Shown: positions 24,119 to 32,881 of the stretch, one piece after another
Layout: every line of letters starts with the position of its first letter
Position numbering within the stretch: position 1 is the stretch's first letter
From: Fibrobacter succinogenes
GTDB taxonomy: Bacteria > Fibrobacterota > Fibrobacteria > Fibrobacterales > Fibrobacteraceae
Direction of reading: 5' to 3'
Assembly (NCBI GenBank): GCA_902761355.1
Contig: CACWJY010000024.1
Location: 1 to 38,644, forward strand
DNA: 38,644 nt
The notes under the pieces: model-generated
Database searches by the model: none
Seen by the model: only the letters and a program-made list of their open reading frames with translations
Told to the model about the DNA's origin: nothing
Translations under genes and position numbers: made by a program

Positions 24119-25654
24119 TTACACGAACTTGTAGAGGTCCGTAATGTCCTCGTTGTTCTTGTCGTAGAACCAGAACTGGTTGATATGGGCGTGTTCGTCT
24201 TCGACCAGACTGATGTTCATGCCGTGCTTGTATTCCAAGTAGTTGAACATGCGGTTGTGGTCCTTGCAGAGCACGTCGATTACCTGGGCGCTTACCACGA
24301 GGGTCACTTCGCGGAGCTTGCCCTTGGCCTTGGCGCGTGCCATCCAGCGGTCGATCATGCCGAGCGTGGATTCGAGCGTTGCAATGCGGCCGTCGCCGTC
24401 ACACACCGGGCAGCGTTCGGTCTTTTCGGTCATCAGGTTCACGCGGACGCGCTTACGAGTGACTTCCATAAGGCCAAACTGGCTGATGGGAGCGGGGCTG
24501 ATCGGGGCCTTGTCGCGACGGATAGCCTTGCGGAATTCCTGGTAGACCTTTTCGTTGTCTTCTTCGGATTCCATATCGATAAAGTCGATAATGATCAAGC
24601 CACCCACATCACGCAGACGAAGTTGCTTTGCAATTTCGTAGCAGGCATCGATGTTCGTTTCGAGAATGATCTTGCCCTGATCCTTGCCGTGCACCTTGGG
24701 ACCGGTGTTCACGTCGATAGACACCAAGGCTTCGGTCTGTTCGATGACGAGGTTACCACCACGCGGAAGCGGTACCTGACGCTGCAGGGAACGTGCGTAG
24801 TCGTTTTCAATCTTGAAGTATTCGAACAGGCTTTCGTTGGAACTCCAGAGCTTCACCTTGTCGAGCTTATCCGGCGAGAGCACCTTGAGGTATTCACGCA
24901 GGGCAAAGTATTCGTCACGATTGTCGATATACACGTAGTCAGTGTTATCGCTGAAGTATTCGCGGACGGTCTGTTCAATAGAATCAGATTCTTCGTAGAT
25001 GCAGGTTTCGGCAGGCTGGTTTTCGAAGTTGTACTTCGTCTGTTCCCACTTGCTTTCGAGTTCGCGCATCTGCTTGTTGATTTCGAATTCGGATTCGTTC
25101 AGACCGTTGGTACGAACGATATAGCCCACGTCGCGACCTTTCAGGCGGCGGACCACCTTCTTGAATTCGCGGCGCTTGGCCGGGTCGCGTTCACGCTTGG
25201 AGACACCAATGAAGTTGGTGCCCGGCATGCACACGAGGAAACGACCTGCAAAGCTCAGGTGAGTGGTCAGACGAGCACCCTTGGTGCTAATCGGTTCCTT
25301 GACCACCTGAACCATGATTTCTTGGCCTTCTTGCAGAATTTCGTCAATAGAGACTTCCTTGGAAGCACCGCTCTCGTCATCGTCGTCGCCATATTCGCGA
25401 CGCAGGAGTTCGTTTCTATCCATGGCGTCTTCTTGATGCAAAAAGCCTGCCTTTTCAAGGCCAATATCAATGAACGCAGCCTTGAGTGCCGGAAGCACCT
25501 TCTGGACCACGCCCTTATAAATATTGCCCAGAACTCGATTAGAAGAAACTCCCTCGACGACAAGTTCAACGAGTTCGCCATCTTCCATAATGGCGATACG
25601 TTTTTCGTAAGGGGTCTTACTAATCAAAATTCCGCGCTTGCACTTATTTGCCAT
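24119..25654 (-). CDS. rng: Ribonuclease G (Rne/Rng family)
   Basis: A 511-residue endoribonuclease that cuts single-stranded AU-rich RNA in rRNA maturation and mRNA decay. An S1-type RNA-binding region spans about residues 36-135 and carries a highly acidic insert (GDDDDES, ~89-95). The catalytic magnesium ligands are D314 in SIDVNTG and D357 in IIIDFID. The zinc-link CPVC is at 415-418. There is no long disordered C-terminal scaffold, which separates it from RNase E. An AGGAG site precedes the ATG. The 5' region (25655-25800) contains several competing inverted repeats that might allow autoregulation, as known for E. coli rne. Confidence 0.95.
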   Translation of the reverse strand: MANKCKRGILISKTPYEKRIAIMEDGELVELVVEGVSSNRVLGNIYKGVVQKVLPALKAAFIDIGLEKAGFLHQEDAMDRNELLRREYGDDDDESGASKEVSIDEILQEGQEIMVQVVKEPISTKGARLTTHLSFAGRFLVCMPGTNFIGVSKRERDPAKRREFKKVVRRLKGRDVGYIVRTNGLNESEFEINKQMRELESKWEQTKYNFENQPAETCIYEESDSIEQTVREYFSDNTDYVYIDNRDEYFALREYLKVLSPDKLDKVKLWSSNESLFEYFKIENDYARSLQRQVPLPRGGNLVIEQTEALVSIDVNTGPKVHGKDQGKIILETNIDACYEIAKQLRLRDVGGLIIIDFIDMESEEDNEKVYQEFRKAIRRDKAPISPAPISQFGLMEVTRKRVRVNLMTEKTERCPVCDGDGRIATLESTLGMIDRWMARAKAKGKLREVTLVVSAQVIDVLCKDHNRMFNYLEYKHGMNISLVEDEHAHINQFWFYDKNNEDITDLYKFV

Positions 25655-25843
25655 TAAAGCTCCTAAAAGTAATCAAATCTTGTTGGACGTCCCTAAGAAG
25701 CATTCCAAAAGTATGGAGCGCTTCCGAACCCACGTGCTTCTTTTACGGAAAGTACCGCATTTCCACGGCGTAAAGTCTAGGGAACCTAAATATAATAAGT
25801 AGAATGAAAGTTGTTGAAAGAAAAAAATAAGAGAAAGCCCCAA

Positions 25844-25863
25844 AAAGCCTTTTACGAGGCTTT
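25844..25863 (-). terminator. Hairpin overlapping the clpX stop codon
   Basis: On the minus strand AAAGCCT (25863-25857) pairs with AGGCTTT (25850-25844), followed by TTGGGG. The TAA stop of clpX (25854-25852) lies in the loop. It would end the tig-clpP-clpX transcript. The T-run is short, so it could also be partial or an RNA-stabilising hairpin. Confidence 0.6.
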
Positions 25864-27138
25864 CTTGCGAGCTTTGCGAACCGTATCGCTACCAGGCTTC
25901 TTTTCGGGCGCCTGGAGGCCATTCTTCACGATTTCGGCCGTCACGACGAACTGCTTGTTTCCAGAGCCCGGCATCTCGAACATGGCGCTTTGCAGGGTCT
26001 TTTCCATAACAGAACGTAGCCCACGCGCACCCGTCTTGCGAACAATCGTTTCGCGAACGATTTCCTTGAGCGCATCTTCTTCGAACTTGAGTTCAATTCC
26101 GTCCATTTCAAACAAACTCTTATACTGCTTGACCAAGGCGTTTTTCGGCTGCGTCAGGATGTTGAGAAGCGCAGCCTCGTCAAGTTCTTCAAGAGCAACC
26201 GCCACAGGCAAGCGGCCCACAATTTCGGGGATAAGCCCGAACTGAATCAGGTCATCGGGTTCCAGGAGCTTGAAAAGTTCGGAAAGGGAGTTTTCTTCGG
26301 CGCTGCGGATGTCGGCACCAAAGCCCATACCACCCGTATTCACGCGGCGAGAAATAATCTTGTCTAGCGTCTCGAAGGCGCCACCGCAAATGAACAGGAT
26401 ATTCTTGGTGTTCACTTGCACCAGCGGCTGTTCCGGATGCTTACGGCCACCCTTAGGGGGAACGGCCGCGACGGTACCTTCCAGAAGCTTAAGGAGGCCC
26501 TGCTGAACACCTTCACCACTCACGTCGCGCGTGATGGACGGGTTAGCGGTCTTCCTTGCAATCTTGTCAATTTCGTCGATAAAGATGATACCGCGTTCGG
26601 CACGCGCCACATCGTAATCGGCAGCCTGCAACAGGCGCACGATAATGCTATCGACATCTTCGCCCACGTAGCCCGCTTCGGTCAAAACGGTCGCGTCGGC
26701 AATGGTAAAGGGGACGTCCAAAAAGCGCGCCATGGTCTGAGCCAAGAGCGTCTTGCCCGAGCCCGTGGGGCCCACCAAGAGCAAGTTAGACTTTTCGACT
26801 TCAAGCGCGTCAGGATGAGTTTGTTTGTAACGAAGGCGCTTGTAGTGATTGTACACCGCCACAGAAAGAGCGGTCTTTGCCTGATCCTGGCCGATTACGT
26901 ATTCGTCCAGGTGCGCCTTGATTTCGGTCGGGAGCGGGAGCGGTTTAGAGGCAACTTCGGCAGCGGCGCTTTCTTGGCGAGCGCGTGCACGATCCTCTTC
27001 GATAATGCGGTTACACATGGTAATGCAGTCACTGCAGATCTGCACTCCGGCGCCCGTAATCATCTTTTCGACGCGTTCTGCGGGCTTGCCACAAAAACTG
27101 CATGTCACCGTCGGGTGGTTCTTCCCGCTACGATACAT
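25852..27138 (-). CDS. clpX: ATP-dependent Clp protease ATP-binding subunit ClpX
   Basis: This 428-residue AAA+ unfoldase feeds substrates to ClpP. The N-terminal zinc finger has C13, C16, C35 and C38. Walker A GPTGSGKT is at 123-130, the pore loop GYVGED at 156-161, Walker B FIDEID at 186-191, and the RKH loop at 232-234. The ClpP-docking loop, normally IGF, reads MGF at 271-273. The ~20-residue C-terminal tail is basic (VRKARKKAS). The ATG overlaps the clpP stop (TAATG), so translation of the two subunits is coupled. Confidence 0.98.
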   Translation of the reverse strand: MYRSGKNHPTVTCSFCGKPAERVEKMITGAGVQICSDCITMCNRIIEEDRARARQESAAAEVASKPLPLPTEIKAHLDEYVIGQDQAKTALSVAVYNHYKRLRYKQTHPDALEVEKSNLLLVGPTGSGKTLLAQTMARFLDVPFTIADATVLTEAGYVGEDVDSIIVRLLQAADYDVARAERGIIFIDEIDKIARKTANPSITRDVSGEGVQQGLLKLLEGTVAAVPPKGGRKHPEQPLVQVNTKNILFICGGAFETLDKIISRRVNTGGMGFGADIRSAEENSLSELFKLLEPDDLIQFGLIPEIVGRLPVAVALEELDEAALLNILTQPKNALVKQYKSLFEMDGIELKFEEDALKEIVRETIVRKTGARGLRSVMEKTLQSAMFEMPGSGNKQFVVTAEIVKNGLQAPEKKPGSDTVRKARKKAS

Positions 27139-27728
27139 TAAATTCCCTCTTTACGCGGAACAAAGATTTCGTCGATGACACCGAAAGCCTTGGCGTCTTC
27201 GGGGCCCATGTAGAAATCGCGGTCGGTCTTTTCACGGACTTCGTCAATCGACTTGCCCGTATGCTTGGCAACGATTTCGGCCAAGGTTTCTTTGGTACGC
27301 ACGATTTCTTTGGCGGTAATCTGGATATCGGTCGACTGACCAGTTGCAGCACCAGACGGCTGGTGGAGCATGATGCGGGAATGCGGGAGCGCATAGCGCT
27401 TACCCTTTGTCCCCGCGGCAAGGAGCACGGCGGCCATAGAGGCGCAACTGCCAATGCAGATAGTCGCAATGTTCGGACGCACGTGCTGCATGGTATCATA
27501 AATGGCAAGCCCTGCCGACACGTAACCACCCGGGCTGTTGATATACAGCGTGATATCCTTTTCCGGATTCTCGTACTCAAGGAAAATCAACTGGGCCATG
27601 ACGTTGTTCGCCACTTCGTCGTTAATCGGCGTGCCCAAAAAGATGATGCGTTCCTTGAGGAGTCTAGAATAGATATCGTAGGCGCGTTCACCGCGTCCGG
27701 TGGTCTCAATGACGGTAGGGATGATCAT
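27138..27728 (-). CDS. clpP: ATP-dependent Clp protease proteolytic subunit ClpP
   Basis: At 196 residues this is a standard ClpP serine peptidase that forms the tetradecameric chamber. The catalytic triad is S97 in GSCASMAA, H122 in MLHQPSG and D171 in DRDFYMG. The INSPGG strand at 64-68 lines the substrate channel. There is almost no propeptide ([21 protein letters not shown]). It lies 13 bp after trigger factor and overlaps clpX by one base, the conserved tig-clpP-clpX order. Confidence 0.98.
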   Translation of the reverse strand: MIIPTVIETTGRGERAYDIYSRLLKERIIFLGTPINDEVANNVMAQLIFLEYENPEKDITLYINSPGGYVSAGLAIYDTMQHVRPNIATICIGSCASMAAVLLAAGTKGKRYALPHSRIMLHQPSGAATGQSTDIQITAKEIVRTKETLAEIVAKHTGKSIDEVREKTDRDFYMGPEDAKAFGVIDEIFVPRKEGI

Positions 27729-27741
27729 TCAGCAATACCTC

Positions 27742-29001
27742 TTACTTGTTTTCTTCTGCGGCCGGGCGGATACCGACGATAAAGTCGGCAGCCATCTGGA
27801 TACGCAGTTCGTCACGCAGCTGGTTGATGCGGCCGGACTGGCGGAAGTGGCCCTTGAGGGATTCGAAATCCACGTGGTAGGCCTTAGCCATTTCCTGGAG
27901 GCGAGCATCGACAGCAGCCTGGCTCGGGCGGATCTTTTCCTTAGTGGCGATAAAGTCAAGAATGCGGTGCTTCTTGATTTCGCGGGTAGCTTCGGGAGTA
28001 AGACCCTTGAGCTGTTCTTCGGTCGGTTCCACCACGTCCTTTTCGCTCTGGGCGTTGCGGTTGAGCGTCCACTTGATGAGGTCGTAAACGCGTGCGTTCG
28101 GAACTTCGAACGGGTTCTGTTCGATCAGCTTGTCGATAGCTTCGTTGATAGCCTTGTTCTTGGCAGCGTCCTGCTTCTGGTTTGCGATACCTTCGGCGAG
28201 GGTTTCCTTGAGGTCGGCTTCGTCCTTGACGCCCACCTGCTTAAAGAATTCTTCGTCCATGGTCGGCGGAACAATGGCGCGCACGTCGGTCACTTCGACC
28301 TTGAACTGAGCGGTCTTGCCACGATAGCGTTCGTCCTTGTGGTCATCCGGATACTTGAAGTTGATTTCCTTGGTTTCGCCGGCAGTTGCACCGGTAAGGC
28401 CTTCGTCGAATCCCGGAGAGGCGGATTCGCCGAGGAGAGAGCGGAATTCCTTGTTTTCGGGGAGTTCCTGCTTTTCGCCATCAATCACGACTTCGATGTA
28501 GTTACCGACAACAACGTCACCCTTGGCAGCGGCACGGTCCACGTGTTCATCGCGGCTCCACATCTGCACCAGGCGGTCGTATTCGGCCTTGACTTCTTCT
28601 TCATGAACGGCGGTTTCGGCAACAGTGATACCCGTATTTTCGTAGCCCTTGATGTCGATTTCCGGATCCATTTCGATTTCGACCTTAAGAGCGATGTCGC
28701 TAGCCTTGTCATCCTTGAAATCGACGACCTTCATCTGGCCAACGGGGATAATGTTTGCCTTCTTGAGTTCTTCCTGAACAATCTTGTTCACGGTTTCGTC
28801 CACCACCTCATGACGGATGGCGTCACCAAACTGCTTGAGGACCATAGCCTTCGGAACCATGCCCTGACGGAAGCCCTTCATGGAGACCTGCTTCTTGTAC
28901 TGGTTCAGCTTCTTTTCGAACGGGGCAGCAAGGTCCGCCTGCGGGATTGTAATTTCGAGGGTGCGCACAGTAGCGCTTGTTTCTTTGATTTCTACGCTCA
29001 T
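27742..29001 (-). CDS. tig: Trigger factor, ribosome-associated chaperone
   Basis: A 419-residue chaperone that binds the ribosome near the exit tunnel and shields nascent chains. The N-terminal ribosome-docking signature GFRQGMVP is at 43-50. The middle region (about 150-240) corresponds to the FKBP-like peptidyl-prolyl isomerase domain (KGDVVVGNYIEVVIDGE, then the GFDEGLTGATAGE segment). The C-terminal ~170 residues form the helical chaperone arms. The start has GGAG 7 bp upstream. It begins 40 bp after tRNA-Leu on the same strand, without an intervening terminator hairpin. Confidence 0.97.
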   Translation of the reverse strand: MSVEIKETSATVRTLEITIPQADLAAPFEKKLNQYKKQVSMKGFRQGMVPKAMVLKQFGDAIRHEVVDETVNKIVQEELKKANIIPVGQMKVVDFKDDKASDIALKVEIEMDPEIDIKGYENTGITVAETAVHEEEVKAEYDRLVQMWSRDEHVDRAAAKGDVVVGNYIEVVIDGEKQELPENKEFRSLLGESASPGFDEGLTGATAGETKEINFKYPDDHKDERYRGKTAQFKVEVTDVRAIVPPTMDEEFFKQVGVKDEADLKETLAEGIANQKQDAAKNKAINEAIDKLIEQNPFEVPNARVYDLIKWTLNRNAQSEKDVVEPTEEQLKGLTPEATREIKKHRILDFIATKEKIRPSQAAVDARLQEMAKAYHVDFESLKGHFRQSGRINQLRDELRIQMAADFIVGIRPAAEENK

Positions 29002-29041
29002 GATGAACTCCGAGAGTCGGTTAAAAAAGTATTGAAAAAGA

Positions 29042-29121
29042 TGCGAGAGGAGGGAGTCGAACCCTCACACCGAAGTGCCAGATCCTAAGTCTGGTGCGTC
29101 TGCCAATTCCGCCACTCTCGC
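29042..29121 (-). tRNA. tRNA-Leu (anticodon UAG)
   Basis: The minus strand from 29121 gives GCGAGAG pairing with CTCTCGC (29049-29043), a D-arm GCGGAATTGGCAGACGC, an anticodon stem CCAGA/TCTGG with loop CTTAGGA (anticodon TAG), a long variable arm CACTTCGGTG, and a T-arm GAGGG-TTCGACT-CCCTC. The discriminator is A at 29042 and the 3' CCA is not encoded. The variable arm confirms a class II tRNA. Upstream, GTTTAC (29057-29062 region complement 29157-29162) and TATCTT (29135-29140) could be a promoter. Confidence 0.97.
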
Positions 29122-29179
29122 GATTTTGCACCCAAAGATACAAAATCTCTGTGAACGTAAACATCTATTTTATGGCTCG

Positions 29180-30412
29180 TTGCAAGCGCTAAAGAACATA
29201 AAAATCGGAATTTTCATTTCCCTGGTCAACATTCTTATCCAGGGCGTTTCGGTCCTTGTGCAGAATCTTATCGCCAAGAACCTGGGAATCGTGAACTTCG
29301 GCTTTTTCGGCATATTACAGAGCGACTACACCATCTTTTGCGCCTTGGCCGACTTCGGCATGGCAACACTCATACTCGCCTTCTTTGGCAAGCGGGCTAC
29401 GCATGGGAGCCTATTCACCAACATATTGCAACTTAGGCTTTTTATGACCGCCCTCGCCGCACTGGCCATGGTGGTTTTCGCCTTGACCGTCCGCAGAGGG
29501 AGTCCTGTTTTCGAAGGGGAACTGGTGCTCGCCTTCGGGCTACTTTTCCAGCACGCCTTTTTTGACTGGTTCTTTATCTGCGGCAACTTCTGGAAAAAGC
29601 TCCTGATTTCAAAAGTCCTGCACACCCTTTCCTACTGCACCGTCATGGGGACCGCTCTTTGGGTGCTCAAACTCGACACAATCCCCGCGATTGCACTTTC
29701 CATGGTACTTGCCGCCCTCCCCGCCTTCGGTTTTGGCGTAGGCCAGGCATTTAACCGAAAAGTCCTTTGCCTAAAGCAATACACCAAAAAGTTTTTCGCC
29801 CTCATGTTCAAGTCGGCGTGCCCCTACGCCCTTTCAAGCCTCGCTAGCTTTGCCTACCTGCCCGTAGGTCTTTACGCCGTTTCGCACTTTGCACCGCCCG
29901 AATTCCTGGGCGCCTACAATTTTTCGCACAAACTAGTTATCCTTGCATCGGGGCTCATGGTGCATTTTATTTCGTCGAGCCTTATCACGTTGCACCAGAC
30001 CGACAGCCGCCTTTTACACCTACGCGACCAGGCCATCTTTACGCTGTTTATCACGGTCGCCACCACACCCTTCTGGCTTTTTCCGCAATACACGCTGCGC
30101 ATCATATTTTTTGCCGCACCCTGGACACCCGACGTCCTAGAGACCAGCTGCTTTTGCCTGCGCATTCTCGCCTGTTCGCTCATACTGCAAGCCACCCGCA
30201 TGGGCATGATCTCGATACTGCTTAAAGAAAAACGCACCTGGCTCTATGGCACCATGATTACCGCAGGCGGGGCCGCAAATATCGCCGTCTGTATCGGCGG
30301 GGCAATGCTGCTTAGCTTCAGGAATCTTCCGGTACTAACCCTCACAGGGGACTTGCTGCTCAGCCTGCAGCTCGCATTCTACTTTGTCTACAACAGGCGC
30401 CTGCGCTGGTAA
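29180..30412 (+). CDS. Polysaccharide flippase-like (Wzx-type) membrane protein, start uncertain
   Basis: A ~411-residue integral membrane protein with about 12 hydrophobic helices. The N-terminus NIKIGIFISLVNILIQGVSVLVQNLIAKNLG is typical of oligosaccharide flippases of the MATE/MVF superfamily, which move lipid-linked sugar units across the inner membrane. No in-frame ATG precedes the first helix. TTG 29180 is the best in-tolerance start outside the tRNA gene; TTG 29125 is another, while GTG 29075 lies inside the tRNA. An ATG at 29172 is one frame off. The 3' end overlaps the convergent polymerase gene by 78 bp. Its partners are probably the Wzy/Wzz/Wza-like genes on the other strand. Confidence 0.8.
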   Translation: MQALKNIKIGIFISLVNILIQGVSVLVQNLIAKNLGIVNFGFFGILQSDYTIFCALADFGMATLILAFFGKRATHGSLFTNILQLRLFMTALAALAMVVFALTVRRGSPVFEGELVLAFGLLFQHAFFDWFFICGNFWKKLLISKVLHTLSYCTVMGTALWVLKLDTIPAIALSMVLAALPAFGFGVGQAFNRKVLCLKQYTKKFFALMFKSACPYALSSLASFAYLPVGLYAVSHFAPPEFLGAYNFSHKLVILASGLMVHFISSSLITLHQTDSRLLHLRDQAIFTLFITVATTPFWLFPQYTLRIIFFAAPWTPDVLETSCFCLRILACSLILQATRMGMISILLKEKRTWLYGTMITAGGAANIAVCIGGAMLLSFRNLPVLTLTGDLLLSLQLAFYFVYNRRLRW

Positions 30413-31681
30413 AGCCTTGCGTCGCATACTGGCGGTAGGGATAATAAACAATATAAGCGCCCAGGCCCAATAAATGCCCTGCTTGTATCCCGGCGTAAAG
30501 AACCACCAGCCGATAAAGTAGATAAAGAACGTATAGAACAAAATCTGCCTAGGTGTAAAGGGGCGGCAAAGCCTCAGGTGCAGCACCGAAAGCATCAGCG
30601 CGCACAAGAAAGGCAACAGGAACACCCCCGGCATATAAAGATCCTTGTAGACTTCCCACAGGTAACTGGCCGTGTTGAACCCGTTCGTCTTTTCGATGCG
30701 TTCATTAAAAAGGCCATCCCAGTGGAAACTGTTCCTAAAGCTACCCGACAGTCGCAGGTACTCGAAAAGACCAAAGAAAAAGTCGATGCCGTAAGTGTGC
30801 GGGTGATATTCCCTGTCCGACGGCGGATTCAACGCATAGTCCAGATTCCAGTAGTTGTTGGCCACATACTTGTAAGGAAGGTCCATCACCGCATCGACCG
30901 CCTTACCTTCGACAGAGCCGCCCCCATACTGGTCGCGCAGGCTACTGATGCCGATAAAGGCCGAACCCGCAAGCAACAGGCACGCCAAAATCCACACCGG
31001 AGATATCCGCTTGTGCAAATAGTTGAAAAGAATGACCAGAACACCCGCATTAAAGAATAGCGTTCCGCGGTTAGGGTAAGCGAGCAGGTTCAATACAATG
31101 ACCAACAGCACCATAAAACGGGAAAGGTAACGGATTCGCTTGTTCGGATTCATCTTCTTGAATGAGGATATTCCAAACAAAAGAACACTCAACGGAGCAC
31201 TGCAAAACAGCACTGCGTAATAACCGTAGTTGGCATTTTTGGTCATGTACTTGGCCGGATCCCCAGTCAAAAGCAACAGGTTACCGGCGTACTGGATAAT
31301 ACCATAAATACCGAACAAGAAGAGAAAAAACGGGACTAGGGAAAGAGCAAAATGCATCCCCCAGCGATAGCCTTCTGCATCAAAAGTCTCACTCACACGC
31401 AACGGGCAACCCTTCTGCTTGGCTACCATGTGAGTCAAGAAGGCGCCACTACAAAAGGCAAGCATGGCACCGCCCCACACCATCCACGTAAGCGGCTTAA
31501 AGTCCGTCATGGCGTAGTCTAGCTTAAGATAGGCAAGCGCAAGCGTAATGCACTGCGAAAAGCAATACACCGTGGGCGGGCTAAAGAAATCCTTCTTTAA
31601 CCACCAAGACTGAAACAGGCAAAAGAACACGACCAAAAAAAGGGCGGAACTTACCGGATTGTCTGCCACCCAGGTCAACAT
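30335..31681 (-). CDS. O-antigen/polysaccharide polymerase-like (Wzy-type) membrane protein
   Basis: The 448-residue product has about 10-12 hydrophobic segments and one long extracytoplasmic loop (about residues 255-345, around SSLRDQYGGGSVEGKAVD and YHPHTYGIDFFFG), the layout of Wzy and similar polymerases that link repeat units at the periplasmic face. Sequence in this family diverges widely, so the assignment leans on topology and on neighbours. The gene starts 3 bp after the Wzz-like stop, giving a tight wza-wzz-wzy order. The last ~26 codons overlap the flippase gene on the opposite strand; the C-terminal tail (PAQAPVVDKVECELQAEQQ) is hydrophilic and could be dispensable. Confidence 0.75.
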   Translation of the reverse strand: MLTWVADNPVSSALFLVVFFCLFQSWWLKKDFFSPPTVYCFSQCITLALAYLKLDYAMTDFKPLTWMVWGGAMLAFCSGAFLTHMVAKQKGCPLRVSETFDAEGYRWGMHFALSLVPFFLFLFGIYGIIQYAGNLLLLTGDPAKYMTKNANYGYYAVLFCSAPLSVLLFGISSFKKMNPNKRIRYLSRFMVLLVIVLNLLAYPNRGTLFFNAGVLVILFNYLHKRISPVWILACLLLAGSAFIGISSLRDQYGGGSVEGKAVDAVMDLPYKYVANNYWNLDYALNPPSDREYHPHTYGIDFFFGLFEYLRLSGSFRNSFHWDGLFNERIEKTNGFNTASYLWEVYKDLYMPGVFLLPFLCALMLSVLHLRLCRPFTPRQILFYTFFIYFIGWWFFTPGYKQGIYWAWALILFIIPTASMRRKALPAQAPVVDKVECELQAEQQVPCEG

Positions 31682-31684
31682 CGG

Positions 31685-32878
31685 CTATCCCTTTATTTTC
31701 AGGAAACCCTTTGTACGGCTCCACTCGCGCGCCACCGAAGAACCCTTTTGCGACTCGGATTCCAAGAAGCACAACAAGTTGCATATAATGGTCGCAATAA
31801 TGCTAAACACCGCGAACACGAACACCAGGGTAACGCCCCTGAGCGGATACACCTTCTTGTCGTTTTCCCAAGGCGGTTCGAGCACATGCAGGTTGGTAAG
31901 CATCTTGGCTTCTTCTAGGCGAAGCTCTTCGCTCTGCTGACGCAGCAGCTTGTACAGCGCTTCCTGGATGCGAATCTCGGCCTCGCGACGTACGTACTCG
32001 GCCGAAAGCTCCGGAGACTTCTTGAGTGCCACCATGCCCATGTTCTCGTGACGTCCCTTCAGAGCTCCACTCAGCGAGGCATTTACGCCCTGATAGCGTT
32101 TGGAAAGTTCTTCATAGCGCTTGCTTTTTTCACCGCGGTCCGCCTTTTCGTAGGCCATCTCGATAGCCACTTCTTCGCGCTTGGACTGCAAGGCGTTCAG
32201 GTACTTGATGGTCGATTCTAGCTGAATGCTCGGGTCATAGAAATTGTTGTCGACCTGGAACTTCACAAAGTCCTGCAATAGCGAATCCAGTTTCTGCTCG
32301 CAAGAATCGAGCCTACTCTGGAAATATTCCCTAGACTGCCTAGCCTGCTTGGTCTTGAAAGCGTTAAACGCGGAGTCCGCCTTTTCGAGCATAAACGAGA
32401 CCATCTTGGCCGCCAAGTGGTAATCCTCGTCTTCGACATAAATGGCGAACATGTCTTCTTTGTTGAACTCGATACCAAAATTCTTGCGGAACTTCTTGAG
32501 CAAGTCCGCATGGAACTTTCCCTCGAATTCGTAATGCTCGGCCAAGTTGAATTCCTTGATAACCTGATCATGCAATTCCCAGGAACTCAATATGGTCCAC
32601 ACCGCATTGGCATCTTCGTTGTTGTTAAGCCCCAAAAAGGAGCCCATACCCGACATGCCGCCAATCATGGAACTGAGTCCACTCAGGCTCGCATTGGATG
32701 TCGACGGCGGTGTCACGATAGCCGTTGCCGCATACACGGGCTTGATCACCCACATCACGAGCACAAAGGCCACAATCGTCGGCAAGAGAACAATGGCAAG
32801 GCACAACTTAAAATGCCTTAAGTTGTTGTTCAGCAGACGAAGGCAAACTTCTACAATACCGACAGATTCCTGTTGCAT
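31685..32878 (-). CDS. Wzz/GumC-like polysaccharide chain-length and export protein
   Basis: A 397-residue protein with the Wzz topology: TM1 near residues 23-45 (LCLAIVLLPTIVAFVLVMWVI), a periplasmic region rich in coiled coil (about 150-320: QSREYFQSRLDSCEQKLDSLL), and TM2 near 350-373 with the preceding proline-rich segment LEPPWENDKKVYPLRG. A Gly/Ser/Met stretch (SLSGLSSMIGGMSGMGSFLG) lies at 65-84. No tyrosine-kinase domain is fused. Such proteins set polymer length and work with Wza and Wzy. The ATG follows the Wza-like stop by 3 bp. Confidence 0.88.
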   Translation of the reverse strand: MQQESVGIVEVCLRLLNNNLRHFKLCLAIVLLPTIVAFVLVMWVIKPVYAATAIVTPPSTSNASLSGLSSMIGGMSGMGSFLGLNNNEDANAVWTILSSWELHDQVIKEFNLAEHYEFEGKFHADLLKKFRKNFGIEFNKEDMFAIYVEDEDYHLAAKMVSFMLEKADSAFNAFKTKQARQSREYFQSRLDSCEQKLDSLLQDFVKFQVDNNFYDPSIQLESTIKYLNALQSKREEVAIEMAYEKADRGEKSKRYEELSKRYQGVNASLSGALKGRHENMGMVALKKSPELSAEYVRREAEIRIQEALYKLLRQQSEELRLEEAKMLTNLHVLEPPWENDKKVYPLRGVTLVFVFAVFSIIATIICNLLCFLESESQKGSSVAREWSRTKGFLKIKG

Positions 32879-32881
32879 AGG

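Noticed and set aside
24098..25657. Long 519-codon plus-strand ORF opposite rng
   Set aside because: It mirrors the RNase G frame on the opposite strand. RNase G has all catalytic motifs and a ribosome site, so the antisense frame is a codon-bias shadow.
27700..29088. 462-codon plus-strand ORF opposite trigger factor
   Set aside because: It is antisense to tig, spans the tRNA boundary and shows no protein-like motifs; tig is unmistakable.
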